DNA of 64,000 bases from Saprospiraceae bacterium (GCA_021299835.1 JAJTER010000006.1:32247-96246), one strand, 5' to 3'. Counted from the stretch's first letter, positions 38,021 through 47,475 are shown. A program made the numbers and translations. The notes: generated from the letters alone by a model not told the origin.

Positions 38021-38703
38021 TTTGATAAAAATTTATATTGAATAGCTACCTCATTTAAATATTTAGCACCAATGGGAATCCTAACTTCATTTAATTCAAG
38101 CCAAGATTCCTTTGTATTAACCTTACTAATCTTATTTTTATTTACAGCAAAGCTTCTATGTATTTGAATTAAGGGGCTATTTGTCTTATATTCATTTATT
38201 ATTTTCACCAGAGAGTTTTTAATGGCAATTCTTTTATTATTAAAATGATACACACAATAATTACCTTCAACCTCAATATATAATAAGTGAATCCACTCCA
38301 TTTTAATCAATTGATTATTATCTTTTAAGATAAAAGTTGGACTTACTCTGTTTCTATCAATTTTATCTAACACACTACTCAGAGTATACTTATCAAAGGG
38401 TTTAACTAAAAAATAACTTTCATCGTTATGAAGAGATTCATTATAAATTTCATCACTTGGAAAAGCAGTAATAAATATGACTGGAATATTTAATTCTTTA
38501 AAGTTTTTTGAAATGTCGATGCCATTTAAACCTATACCCAGGTGAATATCGATGAGCGCAACGTCACAACTATTATTGGTTAACCAATGTGGTACCTCTG
38601 CTGCTGAATTACAATGCCCAACAAAAAGGTGGGCAGTTTCAGATATAATTGCCTCCAATCGGGTGGCAAAAAGTAAATCGTCCTCAATAATTAAAACATC
38701 CAT
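38017..38703 (-). CDS. LytTR-type response regulator
   Basis: The 228-residue protein has a receiver domain (residues about 1-120) with acidic pocket EDD at 7-9, phosphoacceptor D52 in VALIDIHLG and the conserved Lys in FLVKPFDKY. A C-terminal LytTR DNA-binding domain follows (about 130-228; YIEVEGNYCVYHF and IQIHRSFAVNKNKI). LytTR regulators bind direct repeats in promoters. It is translationally coupled to the sensor kinase gene through an ATGA overlap. Confidence 0.93.
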   Translation of the reverse strand: MDVLIIEDDLLFATRLEAIISETAHLFVGHCNSAAEVPHWLTNNSCDVALIDIHLGIGLNGIDISKNFKELNIPVIFITAFPSDEIYNESLHNDESYFLVKPFDKYTLSSVLDKIDRNRVSPTFILKDNNQLIKMEWIHLLYIEVEGNYCVYHFNNKRIAIKNSLVKIINEYKTNSPLIQIHRSFAVNKNKISKVNTKESWLELNEVRIPIGAKYLNEVAIQYKFLSK

Positions 38704-38777
38704 ATTTTAAAAATACCATTCACAATAATCCATAAAATACCTACAAAATAACTATTTTTACCATAAATAATTGGAAA

Positions 38778-40040
38778 ATGGATTTTTTATCAGAATTGCG
38801 ATGGAGAGGAATGTTACAAGATGTAACCCCTGGTTTGGAAGACTATTTGAAAACAGAAAAAGTTACCGCTTATATAGGTTTTGACCCCACTGCTCCCTCC
38901 CTGACTATCGGGAATTATGTTCAGATTATGCTTCTTACCTTATTACAAAAATACGGTCACAAACCCATTGTTTTATTGGGTGGTGCCACCGGTAGAATTG
39001 GAGATCCTTCAGGAAAAGATAAGGAAAGACAGTTGAAAAGTTATGATGAATTGGATTCTAATTTAAATTTTCAAAAAGAGCAGTTCAAACAATTGATAGA
39101 TTTTAACGATGCTGAAAATCCTGCAATGTTTATCAATAACCTGGATTTTTATAAAGATTTAAATATTCTTGATTTTTTAAGAGTAGCCGGAAAAACATTG
39201 ACCGTTAATTATATGCTTTCTAAAGATTCTGTTCAAAACAGATTGGAAAACGGCCTTTCTTTTACAGAATTTAGTTACCAGTTATTACAAGCTTATGATT
39301 TTCAATGTTTGTATAACGATTACGGATGTAAATTACAAATGGGCGGTTCAGACCAATGGGGAAATATAACCTCCGGAACTGAATTTATACGCAGAAATAT
39401 CGGTGGCAAGGCCTACGCTTTGACTACCCCACTTTTAACCAAAGCAGATGGGACAAAATTTGGAAAATCGGCAGAAGGTAATATCTGGTTAGATAGTAAG
39501 CTGACCAGCCCTTATCGGTTTTATCAATTTTGGATAAATGCCGCCGATGCAGATATTCCTACTTTTGTTAGATATTTTACCTTTTTTGACCAGGATACCA
39601 TTCTAAAAAGAGAAAAAGACCTCGACATAAGGGAACAAAAACTATTATTAGCAGAGGAATTAACCGTTCGAATACATGGGAAAGATGCCTATCAAGCTGT
39701 TCTGAAAGTTACCGACTTACTTTTCAATAAGCCCTCCGACGATCAAATCGATCTTTCTGAGACAGAACTTGAGATGATTGCTAATGAAATACCAACTTTT
39801 GATATTTCATCTGAGGCAATTAACAAAAATATGACTATCAATGATTTACTAACCACTGAAAGTCAGATATTATCATCTAAAGGCGAAGTTCGACGAGCCA
39901 TTCAAAACAATGCGTTGAAGCTTAACAAGGAAAAAATTACCTCCGGAGACGACCTAATAAGCTTAAATCAGCTTATTAGGGATAAGTATATAATTCTTGA
40001 AAACGGTAAAAAGAATAAATATCTTTTCAGATTCAATTAA
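38778..40040 (+). CDS. tyrS: Tyrosyl-tRNA synthetase
   Basis: The 420-residue class I synthetase charges tRNA-Tyr. The first signature region reads GFDPTAPSLTIGNYVQIM, so the HIGH motif is a TIGN variant. The KMSKS-equivalent is KFGKS in ADGTKFGKSAEG. The tyrosine-binding region QLLQAYDFQCL and QMGGSDQWGNI are present. An S4 RNA-binding domain ends the protein (EVRRAIQNNALKLNKEKI). It is a single gene, convergent with trpA. Confidence 0.96.
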   Translation: MDFLSELRWRGMLQDVTPGLEDYLKTEKVTAYIGFDPTAPSLTIGNYVQIMLLTLLQKYGHKPIVLLGGATGRIGDPSGKDKERQLKSYDELDSNLNFQKEQFKQLIDFNDAENPAMFINNLDFYKDLNILDFLRVAGKTLTVNYMLSKDSVQNRLENGLSFTEFSYQLLQAYDFQCLYNDYGCKLQMGGSDQWGNITSGTEFIRRNIGGKAYALTTPLLTKADGTKFGKSAEGNIWLDSKLTSPYRFYQFWINAADADIPTFVRYFTFFDQDTILKREKDLDIREQKLLLAEELTVRIHGKDAYQAVLKVTDLLFNKPSDDQIDLSETELEMIANEIPTFDISSEAINKNMTINDLLTTESQILSSKGEVRRAIQNNALKLNKEKITSGDDLISLNQLIRDKYIILENGKKNKYLFRFN

Positions 40041-40044
40041 AAAA

Positions 40045-40824
40045 TCAAGGATTTAAGATAAGGTTGATAAAGTCTGCAGTAGCTTTATCAACTTCATTTT
40101 TACCCTTCAGATGTTTGATGAACGCACTTCCAATAATGGCCCCATTAGCATATTTACTAGCCGTAAGATAACTTTCTCTATCACTTATACCAAAGCCAAT
40201 TAATTGAGGGGTACTTAACTGAAGAGACTTTATTCGTTCAAAATAACTTATCTGTTGGCTTGAAATACCTGTTTTCATACCCGTAATGGAAGAATCAGAT
40301 ACCACATAAATAAATCCAGTTGAAAGGGCATCTACCTTATGAATCCTTGACTCCTCCGTTTGAGGTGTAATAAGAAAACTAATTGAAATATTTCTTTGCG
40401 TTAATTTATCTTTATAAAACTGTTCGTATTCCATAAGGGGCAGATCAGGAATAATTAAGCCATCAATACCCGTTTTAACACAATCATCTAAAAATTTATC
40501 TACCCCATATTGTAACAACTGATTAAAGTAACCCATTAAAATAAGGGGAACCTGCGTTTTAGTTCGTATGTCAGTAAGCTGATTAAAAAGGACTTGTAGC
40601 GTCATGCCCCCTTCAATGGCAGCCATTCCACTCTCCTGAATCACAGGTCCGTCAGCTAAGGGATCACTATATGGAATGCCTATTTCAATAATATTTGCCC
40701 CTGATTCTGCCAGGGAACAAATAATAGTTTCAGTATCGTCTAATTTAGGATAACCAGCTGTAAAATAAACGGTTAATAAATTTTCCCGATTATTTTCAAA
40801 CAATTTTGTTAATCTGTTCAACAC
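40045..40824 (-). CDS. trpA: Tryptophan synthase alpha subunit
   Basis: The 259-residue TIM-barrel protein cleaves indole-3-glycerol phosphate to indole, which passes to TrpB. Catalytic Glu is in NIIEIGIPYSDPLADGP together with the active-site Asp, and the phosphate loop is in the C-terminal GFGISDRES and IIGSAFIK. It is the last gene of the trp operon, 11 bp after trpB. Confidence 0.96.
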   Translation of the reverse strand: MLNRLTKLFENNRENLLTVYFTAGYPKLDDTETIICSLAESGANIIEIGIPYSDPLADGPVIQESGMAAIEGGMTLQVLFNQLTDIRTKTQVPLILMGYFNQLLQYGVDKFLDDCVKTGIDGLIIPDLPLMEYEQFYKDKLTQRNISISFLITPQTEESRIHKVDALSTGFIYVVSDSSITGMKTGISSQQISYFERIKSLQLSTPQLIGFGISDRESYLTASKYANGAIIGSAFIKHLKGKNEVDKATADFINLILNP

Positions 40825-40835
40825 TTTTTCCGATT

Positions 40836-42017
40836 TTAATATTTATCCAGATATTCCATGTAAGTATTCAAATCTTTATCGCCTCTACCAGAAAGATTGA
40901 TAACGATAACGTCGGAAGATTTAAACGAAATATCCTCTAATGCATGAATGGCATGGGCTGTTTCCAATGCGGGAATGATGCCTTCAATTCTTGACAATTC
41001 AAAGGCAGCCTTCAACGCGTTTTCATCTGTAACACTTACCGCCTCTGCCCTACCAGTCGTAATAAGATGAGCATGGAGGGGACCAATACCCGGGTAATCC
41101 AAACCTGCTGAGATGGAATGAGGCTCAACAATTTGACCATCCGTTGTTTGCATCAATAAGGTACGGCTTCCGTGAATAATACCTTCAGTGCCCAGAATAC
41201 TTGTAGCCGCAGATTTTCCTGAATAAACCCCCTCACCTGCTGCTTCAACGGCAATAAGTCTGACATCAAGGTCATTTAAATAATGATAATAGGCACCTGC
41301 GGCATTGCTACCACCACCTACACAGGCAATAATCAAATCGGGATTCTCTCTTCCTGTAGCTTCGAGTAGCTGACTTTTCATTTCCTCAGAAATGACCGAT
41401 TGGAATCGTGCCACCAAATCAGGATAAGGATGAGGACCGACTACAGAACCAATAATATAATGCGTATCAACAGGATTATTGATCCAGTCTCTGATAGCTT
41501 CATTCGTAGCATCCTTAAGAGTCTGACTACCTGAGGTGGCAGAAATTACAGTGGCACCCAGCATTTTCATGCGGGCAACATTTGGTGCCTGTCTTTTAAT
41601 ATCGACGGCACCCATATAAATAATACACTCTAGACCCATTCTGGCACAAACGGTAGCAGTGGCAACACCATGTTGACCTGCTCCGGTTTCAGCTATGATT
41701 CTTTTTTTATTTAACTTCTTAGCCAGTAAAATCTGCCCAATGGTATTATTAATTTTATGCGCACCAGTATGGCAAAGATCTTCCCTTTTCAGATAGATGG
41801 TTGCATTATGTTTTGCCGACAGATTTTCAGCTAAATACAAAGGGGTTGGTCTTCCCACATAATCTTTTAACAGGTAATAAAACTCACGTTGAAAATCGTC
41901 GGCATAAATCATGCTCAGATAATTTTCTTGTAATTCCTTTACGTTAGGATAAAGCATTTCGGGAATATAGGCGCCTCCAAAAGAGCCATAATATCCATTT
42001 TCACTCAATTGTATCAT
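40836..42017 (-). CDS. trpB: Tryptophan synthase beta subunit
   Basis: The 393-residue PLP enzyme condenses indole with serine. The PLP lysine is in LCHTGAHKINNTIGQ, the Glu in AETGAGQHGVATA and the phosphate-binding glycine loop in ACVGGGSNAAGAY. Length is that of the TrpB1 type. It overlaps trpF by 4 bp. Confidence 0.97.
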   Translation of the reverse strand: MIQLSENGYYGSFGGAYIPEMLYPNVKELQENYLSMIYADDFQREFYYLLKDYVGRPTPLYLAENLSAKHNATIYLKREDLCHTGAHKINNTIGQILLAKKLNKKRIIAETGAGQHGVATATVCARMGLECIIYMGAVDIKRQAPNVARMKMLGATVISATSGSQTLKDATNEAIRDWINNPVDTHYIIGSVVGPHPYPDLVARFQSVISEEMKSQLLEATGRENPDLIIACVGGGSNAAGAYYHYLNDLDVRLIAVEAAGEGVYSGKSAATSILGTEGIIHGSRTLLMQTTDGQIVEPHSISAGLDYPGIGPLHAHLITTGRAEAVSVTDENALKAAFELSRIEGIIPALETAHAIHALEDISFKSSDVIVINLSGRGDKDLNTYMEYLDKY

Positions 42018-42712
42018 ATTAAAAATTTTGAGTTTAACCTAAATTCATTTAAACTATTAAAAAAAACTTGTAAAAGAGAAATATTTTTCATGCCCGGAGA
42101 CATTTCAAATTTACTATTTACATCGAAACCAGCTAATTGGGGATGATCTAAACGCTTAAGTTCTTCAACATCAAGAGGTCCAATGCCACCACTCAATAAA
42201 AAAGGCGTTGAAAAGGCATATTCCTCCAATTTTGACCAGGGAAATTTCAAGCCACTTCCCCCTTTTTTCTCTGTCTTAGTATCGAACAAAAAATAAGAAA
42301 TAAAGATGTTAAAATCTGACAAAGTTTTAAAATCGAAAGATTCCGACACGCCAAAAGCCTTAATTATTTTAGTGTGCCCAAGATTATTCTCATTCAACAG
42401 AGTAATTAGCGATTTTAAATAATTAGTATCTTCATTTCCATGAAGTTGTATAAACTGTAAATCAAAATCAACACACCTCGCAATGATTTCAGCGGGTTCC
42501 TCATTCACAAAAACGCCAACCTTTTTCACATTCCCCAAAAGATCATTACCTTTTGCCTTAAACCAGGTAGATAGAGGGAGAATATCGACAAATCGAGGTG
42601 ATTTCTTATAAAAAATCAGCCCAATCATATCTGGTTCTAACTTTATAAGTTCCACAATATTATGAGGATCTGTAAGGCCACAAACTTTAATAAGATAATC
42701 GTTAGTTTTCAT
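42014..42712 (-). CDS. trpF: Phosphoribosylanthranilate isomerase
   Basis: The 232-residue TIM barrel catalyses the Amadori rearrangement of PRA to CdRP. It has the catalytic Cys in IKVCGLTDPHNI, the GLIFYKKSPRFV segment and an Asp in AGFDVNSKFE near the C terminus. It overlaps trpC by 11 bp and trpB by 4 bp, so it is tightly coupled in the operon. Confidence 0.95.
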   Translation of the reverse strand: MKTNDYLIKVCGLTDPHNIVELIKLEPDMIGLIFYKKSPRFVDILPLSTWFKAKGNDLLGNVKKVGVFVNEEPAEIIARCVDFDLQFIQLHGNEDTNYLKSLITLLNENNLGHTKIIKAFGVSESFDFKTLSDFNIFISYFLFDTKTEKKGGSGLKFPWSKLEEYAFSTPFLLSGGIGPLDVEELKRLDHPQLAGFDVNSKFEMSPGMKNISLLQVFFNSLNEFRLNSKFLI

Positions 42713-43523
42713 TATTCACCTTAAAACGTTGCCATTTGTCAGAAAAATCATGCATAAAAGTAGCTGCGGCCAGAGGAGTATCTTCCTGAGCCATAAAATA
42801 TTCGCCAATTAAAAAGCCATTAAACCCGGCCTTTTTTAAATCGACCAAAGTATCAGGATTATTTATACCTGATTCCGCAATTTTAATTGCTTCTTTAGGC
42901 ATTAAGGGTAATAAGTCGAAGCTATGTTGAACAGAGACCTCAAAAGTTTTAAGATTCCGATTATTAACCCCCACTAAATGAATGGCAGGGTTCCATTTAT
43001 CGAGTTGTTCCTTTTCGTGAACCTCCAACAACACCTCCAGACCTAAATCTGCTGCGATATTGGAAAAAAAATTAATTTCAGAAGAGGTCAAACATTCTGC
43101 AATGAGTAAAATGGCATCGGCACCAATGGCTTTTGCCTCAATAATCTGAATGGCATCGACAATAAAATCCTTTCTCAAAATGGGTAGCGGATTAAATAAT
43201 CTGGCTTCAGCCAAATCTTCAACGGAACCACCAAAAAAGGAAAAATCTGTTAAAACAGAAAGAGCCGACGCACCATTTTCAAAATAGGCGCGGGTAATTA
43301 ATTTGGGGCTTGCCTTATCTTTTATGATGCCCTTCGAAGGAGACTTCCTTTTAAACTCCGCAATAATGCCTGTTTTATCCTCATCAAGGATAAAATTCTT
43401 CAAAGAATAAGGCGACCTATTAAAAAGAGGATATTTAGCAAGGGAAGCCTCATTTTCATTTTTTTTGAAGTTTTCTACTTCCAGTTTTTTAGCAGCAACG
43501 ATTTTAGTCAGAATATCTTCCAT
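42702..43523 (-). CDS. trpC: Indole-3-glycerol-phosphate synthase
   Basis: The 273-residue TIM barrel closes CdRP to indole-3-glycerol phosphate. It shows IIAEFKRKSPSKG (catalytic Glu/Lys), PILRKDFIVD, a Glu in LLEVHEKEQ, and VGVNNRNLKTFEV. It directly follows trpD with no spacer. It is not fused to TrpF, unlike in enterobacteria. Confidence 0.96.
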   Translation of the reverse strand: MEDILTKIVAAKKLEVENFKKNENEASLAKYPLFNRSPYSLKNFILDEDKTGIIAEFKRKSPSKGIIKDKASPKLITRAYFENGASALSVLTDFSFFGGSVEDLAEARLFNPLPILRKDFIVDAIQIIEAKAIGADAILLIAECLTSSEINFFSNIAADLGLEVLLEVHEKEQLDKWNPAIHLVGVNNRNLKTFEVSVQHSFDLLPLMPKEAIKIAESGINNPDTLVDLKKAGFNGFLIGEYFMAQEDTPLAAATFMHDFSDKWQRFKVNNEN

Positions 43524-44510
43524 TTATGAAAGTAATTTTTTTAAGGTCAATAAGGCATTTCCACTTTCAATACTCTCCAAAGCTTCTGCCACACAATCGT
43601 TTAAGGATTTTTCTGGATGAATGGTATGAATAGCTAATCCAGCATTAGCCAAAACGACATTCCTCTGAGAAATGGTTGCTTTATTTTCCAGTACAGACAA
43701 AAAGATAGTGGCGGCATCTTCAGGCGTTTCACCCCCATGTAGATCCTGACCATTAATTTTTTGAAGATTAAAATGTTGAGGATTCAATAGTTTTTCACTG
43801 TGGTTGGACACCCATTTGATGTCACCAGTTAAAGAAATTTCGTCATAACCATCTAATGCATAGACAATAGAAAATTTTCTTCCCGATTGTTCCATGATAT
43901 ATTGATAGGAACGAAGAAGTTCCAGACTAAAGGTACCATACATTTGATGGGTAGGCTGAACCGGATTTACTAAAGGCCCCATAATATTAAAAAACGTTTT
44001 AGTGCCTAACTGTTTTCTAACGGGAACGACCGTTTTCAGCGCTGGGTGAAAAAGCGGGGCATGCAGAAAACAGATGTTTGCTTTTTCCAACTGTCTTAAC
44101 AAAACATCTTGCTCATTTGAAAAGGGATAGCCTAATTGAATGAGTACATCGGAGGAACCCACCGCAGAAGAAACACCGTAACTGCCGTGTTTTGTAACTT
44201 TATAACCTGCACCGGCAACGACCAGACAAGACAAAGTGGAAATATTAAATGTATTTTTATTATCGCCTCCCGTTCCTACAATATCCATGGTTGGCATACC
44301 TTGAAGATCTACCTTAACACAAAGAGCTAACAGGGCATCTCTAAATCCCTGTAATTCCTCTAAAGTTAAAGGTCTCATATTGAATGCGGTAGTAAAAGCG
44401 GTTATTTGCACCTCATTATACACTCCTGCACCGATATTCATCAAGACCTCCTTAGCCTCTGCCCTGGACAATTTATCGTGTTCAAATAACCTATTCAATA
44501 TTTCTTTCAT
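43524..44510 (-). CDS. trpD: Anthranilate phosphoribosyltransferase
   Basis: The 328-residue enzyme transfers phosphoribose to anthranilate. It has the PRPP/Mg motif DIVGTGGDNKNTFNIST, then KHGSYGVSSAVGSSDVL and FNIMGPLVNP. It is stand-alone, without a fused glutaminase. It lies 16 bp after trpG and directly before trpC. Confidence 0.96.
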   Translation of the reverse strand: MKEILNRLFEHDKLSRAEAKEVLMNIGAGVYNEVQITAFTTAFNMRPLTLEELQGFRDALLALCVKVDLQGMPTMDIVGTGGDNKNTFNISTLSCLVVAGAGYKVTKHGSYGVSSAVGSSDVLIQLGYPFSNEQDVLLRQLEKANICFLHAPLFHPALKTVVPVRKQLGTKTFFNIMGPLVNPVQPTHQMYGTFSLELLRSYQYIMEQSGRKFSIVYALDGYDEISLTGDIKWVSNHSEKLLNPQHFNLQKINGQDLHGGETPEDAATIFLSVLENKATISQRNVVLANAGLAIHTIHPEKSLNDCVAEALESIESGNALLTLKKLLS

Positions 44511-44526
44511 ACGTAAAAGATTAAGA

Positions 44527-45099
44527 TTAAATCAGATTCAAAAAATTTTCCAATATTTTCTTTCCATGGGGAGTCATGATAGATTCCGGGTGAAACTGAA
44601 CCCCATACACTGGAAAATGCTTATGTTTCATAGCCATTATCTGTCCCTCCTCATCAAAAGAAAGAACTTCCAAGACGTTAGGAAGCGCCTCATTTTTCAC
44701 CACCCAACTATGGTAACGACCTACTTCAAAAGAGGGAGGTAATCCCTCAAAAAGTCTATCCGTTCCTTGAATAGCAGAAATAGAAGATGAAACGCCATGA
44801 AAAACCTTAGATAAATTGGCTAATTCAGCGCCAAAAGCTTCTCCAATGGCCTGGTGACCCAGACAGATACCTAAAATAGGTTTTTTGTCAAAATATTCCT
44901 TAATCACAGCGGGCATAATTCCTGCATCTGAGGGTAAACCAGGACCGGGGGAAAGAATTATGACATCCCATTGATTAACTTCCTCTAGGGTAATAGCGTC
45001 ATTCCTGACTACATCAGGCATTATGCCAGTAATGCTCCACAAATACTGGACTACATTAAAAGTAAAAGAATCGTAATTATCGATAACTAAAATTTTCAT
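44527..45099 (-). CDS. trpG: Anthranilate synthase glutamine amidotransferase subunit
   Basis: The 190-residue class I glutaminase supplies ammonia to TrpE. The triad is visible: Cys in ILGICLGHQAIGE, and His and Glu in GVQFHPESIMTPHG. The start overlaps the trpE stop by 4 bp. The subunit looks intact, though its partner TrpE is disrupted. Confidence 0.95.
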   Translation of the reverse strand: MKILVIDNYDSFTFNVVQYLWSITGIMPDVVRNDAITLEEVNQWDVIILSPGPGLPSDAGIMPAVIKEYFDKKPILGICLGHQAIGEAFGAELANLSKVFHGVSSSISAIQGTDRLFEGLPPSFEVGRYHSWVVKNEALPNVLEVLSFDEEGQIMAMKHKHFPVYGVQFHPESIMTPHGKKILENFLNLI

Positions 45100-46258
45100 A
45101 ATAATTTTGCTGATTTTCCAATATTTTCCGCTTCTGTCAATGCCTTTTTTAGGGCGCCCAATTTGTTATTGACCTCCTGTAACTCACTTTCGGCATCACT
45201 TACCTGCACTATGCCCGCCCCTGCCTGATAATAAAGGGTGTGATTCAGGCTTAGAAATGATCTGATAACGATGGCTTGATTAATTTCACCATTAAATCCT
45301 AAGCAACCGATAGCACCTCCATAAAAGCCCCTCGCCTGATTTTCATATTGACTAATCAATTCAATCGCGTTATATTTTGGTGCACCGGAAAGGGTACCAG
45401 CAGGAAAAGTATCGCCTTATTTTCTTTCACAATGATTTGAGCTTCAGGCGAGGAACCAAAGATTTTATAGCTACCATAATCAAAGAAAAACAAGTAAGGA
45501 GAAGGATTTATGGAACGGAGCACCCTGTAAACATTAAATTCATCTCCTTTGAACTTTTGACTAAACTGTCTGCTAAAAACAATTTGAAATACATCGCCTA
45601 CCTGACAATGATGTTTTCCAAGACGCACTAATTCTAAGAAATCGTCATCTGTTAAATTGCTCTCTTCTCCCCCTTCTAAGTAGAATGGATATTCAGGAAC
45701 TTTTTGATTACTTAAAAGAGATTTAAGTTTATCATCTGATGGAAGCTCCCCCGGGAGAAGATTTTCAAGAATAAACAACTCATTTTTGTAATGATTAATG
45801 GCAATGATATATTTGTAAAGTGCGAATCTAATATCGGGTATATCCTGTTTTTTCTTTTGCGGATCAAACGTAAATGTATCAAAATACTGAACTCCTTCGA
45901 AGCCTACATGGCCAAAAAAACCATTAAAAACGGGTAAATGCGCGATATTATCCACCTCAAAAGAGGAAATAAAGTCTTTTAACACGGCCGGGACAGATTG
46001 TTCATTGCTTACCCGAATTTCTTCGGTCCCATTGGAAGGATGCGTCAGTGTAATTAAACCATTATCGACGGTAATACCCGCAATAGATTGAAGACCAATG
46101 TATGAAAAACAATCGGAAGCGCTGCTGAAATCATTAGATTCTAATAAAACGGGATCAGTAAACGAGTCCCTCACTTTTAAATAAAGAGATACTGGCGTCA
46201 GAAAATCTGCAAGTTGCCTTGATACAACGGTTCTTAAACGTACTTTTTCCTGTTTCAT
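45096..46258 (-). pseudogene. trpE: Anthranilate synthase component I, internally deleted and frameshifted
   Basis: The first frame (46258 to about 45414, 282 residues) is good TrpE: the feedback-site LLESND, GDVFQIVFSRQF and the GSSPEAQIIV region. It should then continue through the core helices with the SEHxMLVDLARNDL motif, but these are missing. At 45411-45416 the sequence jumps to DTFPAGTLSGAPKY in another frame, which continues ISQYENQARGFYGGAIG and QAGAGIV to 45096. About 70-80 residues are absent compared with usual TrpE. As read, the first frame gains an 18-residue foreign tail and stops. The product should be inactive unless this is an assembly error. Confidence 0.88.
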
Positions 46259-46276
46259 AAATTTTCATTTAAAAGT

Positions 46277-46311
46277 AAAGCGGTTTGTCAGGAGACCCGA
46301 CAAACCGCTTT
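46277..46311 (-). terminator. trp operon attenuator hairpin
   Basis: A perfect 13-bp stem (AAAGCGGTTTGTC / GACAAACCGCTTT, 9-nt loop) lies between the leader peptide and trpE. On the minus strand it is followed by ACTTTT. Its place after a Trp-rich leader peptide makes it the likely transcription attenuator; the T-tail is short. Confidence 0.75.
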
Positions 46312-46337
46312 TATATTAAAATACATGGCATGCCTAA

Positions 46338-46388
46338 TCACCCTTTCGAGGAAGAAAAACGCCAACGCCAAGTAATAAATAGGTTCAT
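46338..46388 (-). CDS. trpL: trp leader peptide (16 aa, two Trp codons)
   Basis: A 17-codon frame encodes MNLFITWRWRFSSSKG. TGG codons at positions 7 and 9 would stall ribosomes when charged tRNA-Trp is scarce. It ends 26 bp before the attenuator hairpin and starts about 25 bp after the promoter box. Tryptophan is the rarest residue, so two in sixteen, at this place, is strong evidence for ribosome-mediated attenuation. Confidence 0.75.
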   Translation of the reverse strand: MNLFITWRWRFSSSKG

Positions 46389-46413
46389 AATTAGAGAATG
46401 TTTAATTCTTCGA

Positions 46414-46443
46414 CAAATTTAAATGAAAAATTATAATAATCAA
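46414..46443 (-). promoter_or_regulatory. trp operon promoter
   Basis: On the minus strand TTG (46443-46441) is followed after 19 nt by TAAATTTG (46421-46414). This matches the Bacteroidota -33 TTG / -7 TAnnTTTG promoter at ideal spacing. Transcription would start near 46407, about 20 nt upstream of the leader peptide ATG. It lies just after the holA stop, so trp transcription is probably independent of holA. Confidence 0.65.
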
Positions 46444-46458
46444 GCTAAAAATTTAAAA

Positions 46459-47469
46459 TTAATGTAAAATTTGCCAAACTAATTGTCTGAGGATATCATC
46501 ATTTGGTTTAGAAGTAGCTTGATAATTGACGCCCTTTGAATGCAAATCTGCTTCTTTCAGATGATGGAAAATGGAAATGAGTTTAGCCTGGTTAAATTTA
46601 GAGGCAGCCAGCTTATAATCGCGGAGAAAATAATTATTCTTCAGATCTAAAGCTTCAAGTTGTTCTTTTTCAGAAAGATGAGCTACAAATTGATATTTAT
46701 ACACCTTACTGAAAAAGGAAAAAACAGAGGAAATGACAGGAATATTTTGATTTTTACCACTATCTGAAAAATAGGAAACAATCTTATTGGACAAAAGAAT
46801 ATCCTTAACTGCCAGCGCTTTTTGCAATTCAAACACATTAAACTCTCTACTTATACCGATATGTTTTTCAATATCTCCTTTTGAAATAATTTGACCTTGA
46901 GGAACATTGAGCAAAAGCTTATCTAATTCATTTACAATCTTTTGCAGATCGCTACCAATATTTGCCGCAATTAAAGAAGCCGATTCCTGGTCTATTTTTC
47001 TTTGCAACCCAGACAAATACTCTTCTATCCATGGCCCCACTTGATTATCATACAACGGTTTACTTTCAAGAACGACCGCTTTATCTTTTAGCACCTTCCC
47101 GAGGGAAGTATTCATATTCAACTTCCCATTTTTATAGGCAACCACTAAAACCGTCGAGGGAGTTGGTGACTCAATATAAGCCTGAAGGTCCTTTAGGGTC
47201 TTCATATCCTGTGCTTCTTTGAGTATAACCAATTGCTTTTCAGCCATCATAGGGTATTTCCTTGACGTATCGGTTACCATTCTATGATCAGAATCTTTAC
47301 CGTAAAAAAGGGAAAAGTTAAATGCCTTTTCTGAATCTGAAAGAAGATGATCCTCTATGTAATCACAAACAACATCGATGAAATAAGATTCTTCTCCATG
47401 TAAAAAATAGACAGGCTCAAAAGTTTTCTTTTTAAGCTTATTCATTAAATCTGAGAAGGAAAGAACCAT
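46459..47469 (-). CDS. holA: DNA polymerase III subunit delta
   Basis: The 336-residue protein resembles HolA, the clamp-loader delta subunit that opens the sliding clamp. Family signs are the N-terminal PVYFLHGEESYFIDVVCDYI (degenerate nucleotide-binding loop), YPMMAEKQLVILKEAQDM and the C-terminal helical collar. The family is divergent, but the overall layout and length are right. It follows hemH by 6 bp. Confidence 0.88.
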   Translation of the reverse strand: MVLSFSDLMNKLKKKTFEPVYFLHGEESYFIDVVCDYIEDHLLSDSEKAFNFSLFYGKDSDHRMVTDTSRKYPMMAEKQLVILKEAQDMKTLKDLQAYIESPTPSTVLVVAYKNGKLNMNTSLGKVLKDKAVVLESKPLYDNQVGPWIEEYLSGLQRKIDQESASLIAANIGSDLQKIVNELDKLLLNVPQGQIISKGDIEKHIGISREFNVFELQKALAVKDILLSNKIVSYFSDSGKNQNIPVISSVFSFFSKVYKYQFVAHLSEKEQLEALDLKNNYFLRDYKLAASKFNQAKLISIFHHLKEADLHSKGVNYQATSKPNDDILRQLVWQILH

Positions 47470-47475
47470 AAAAAA

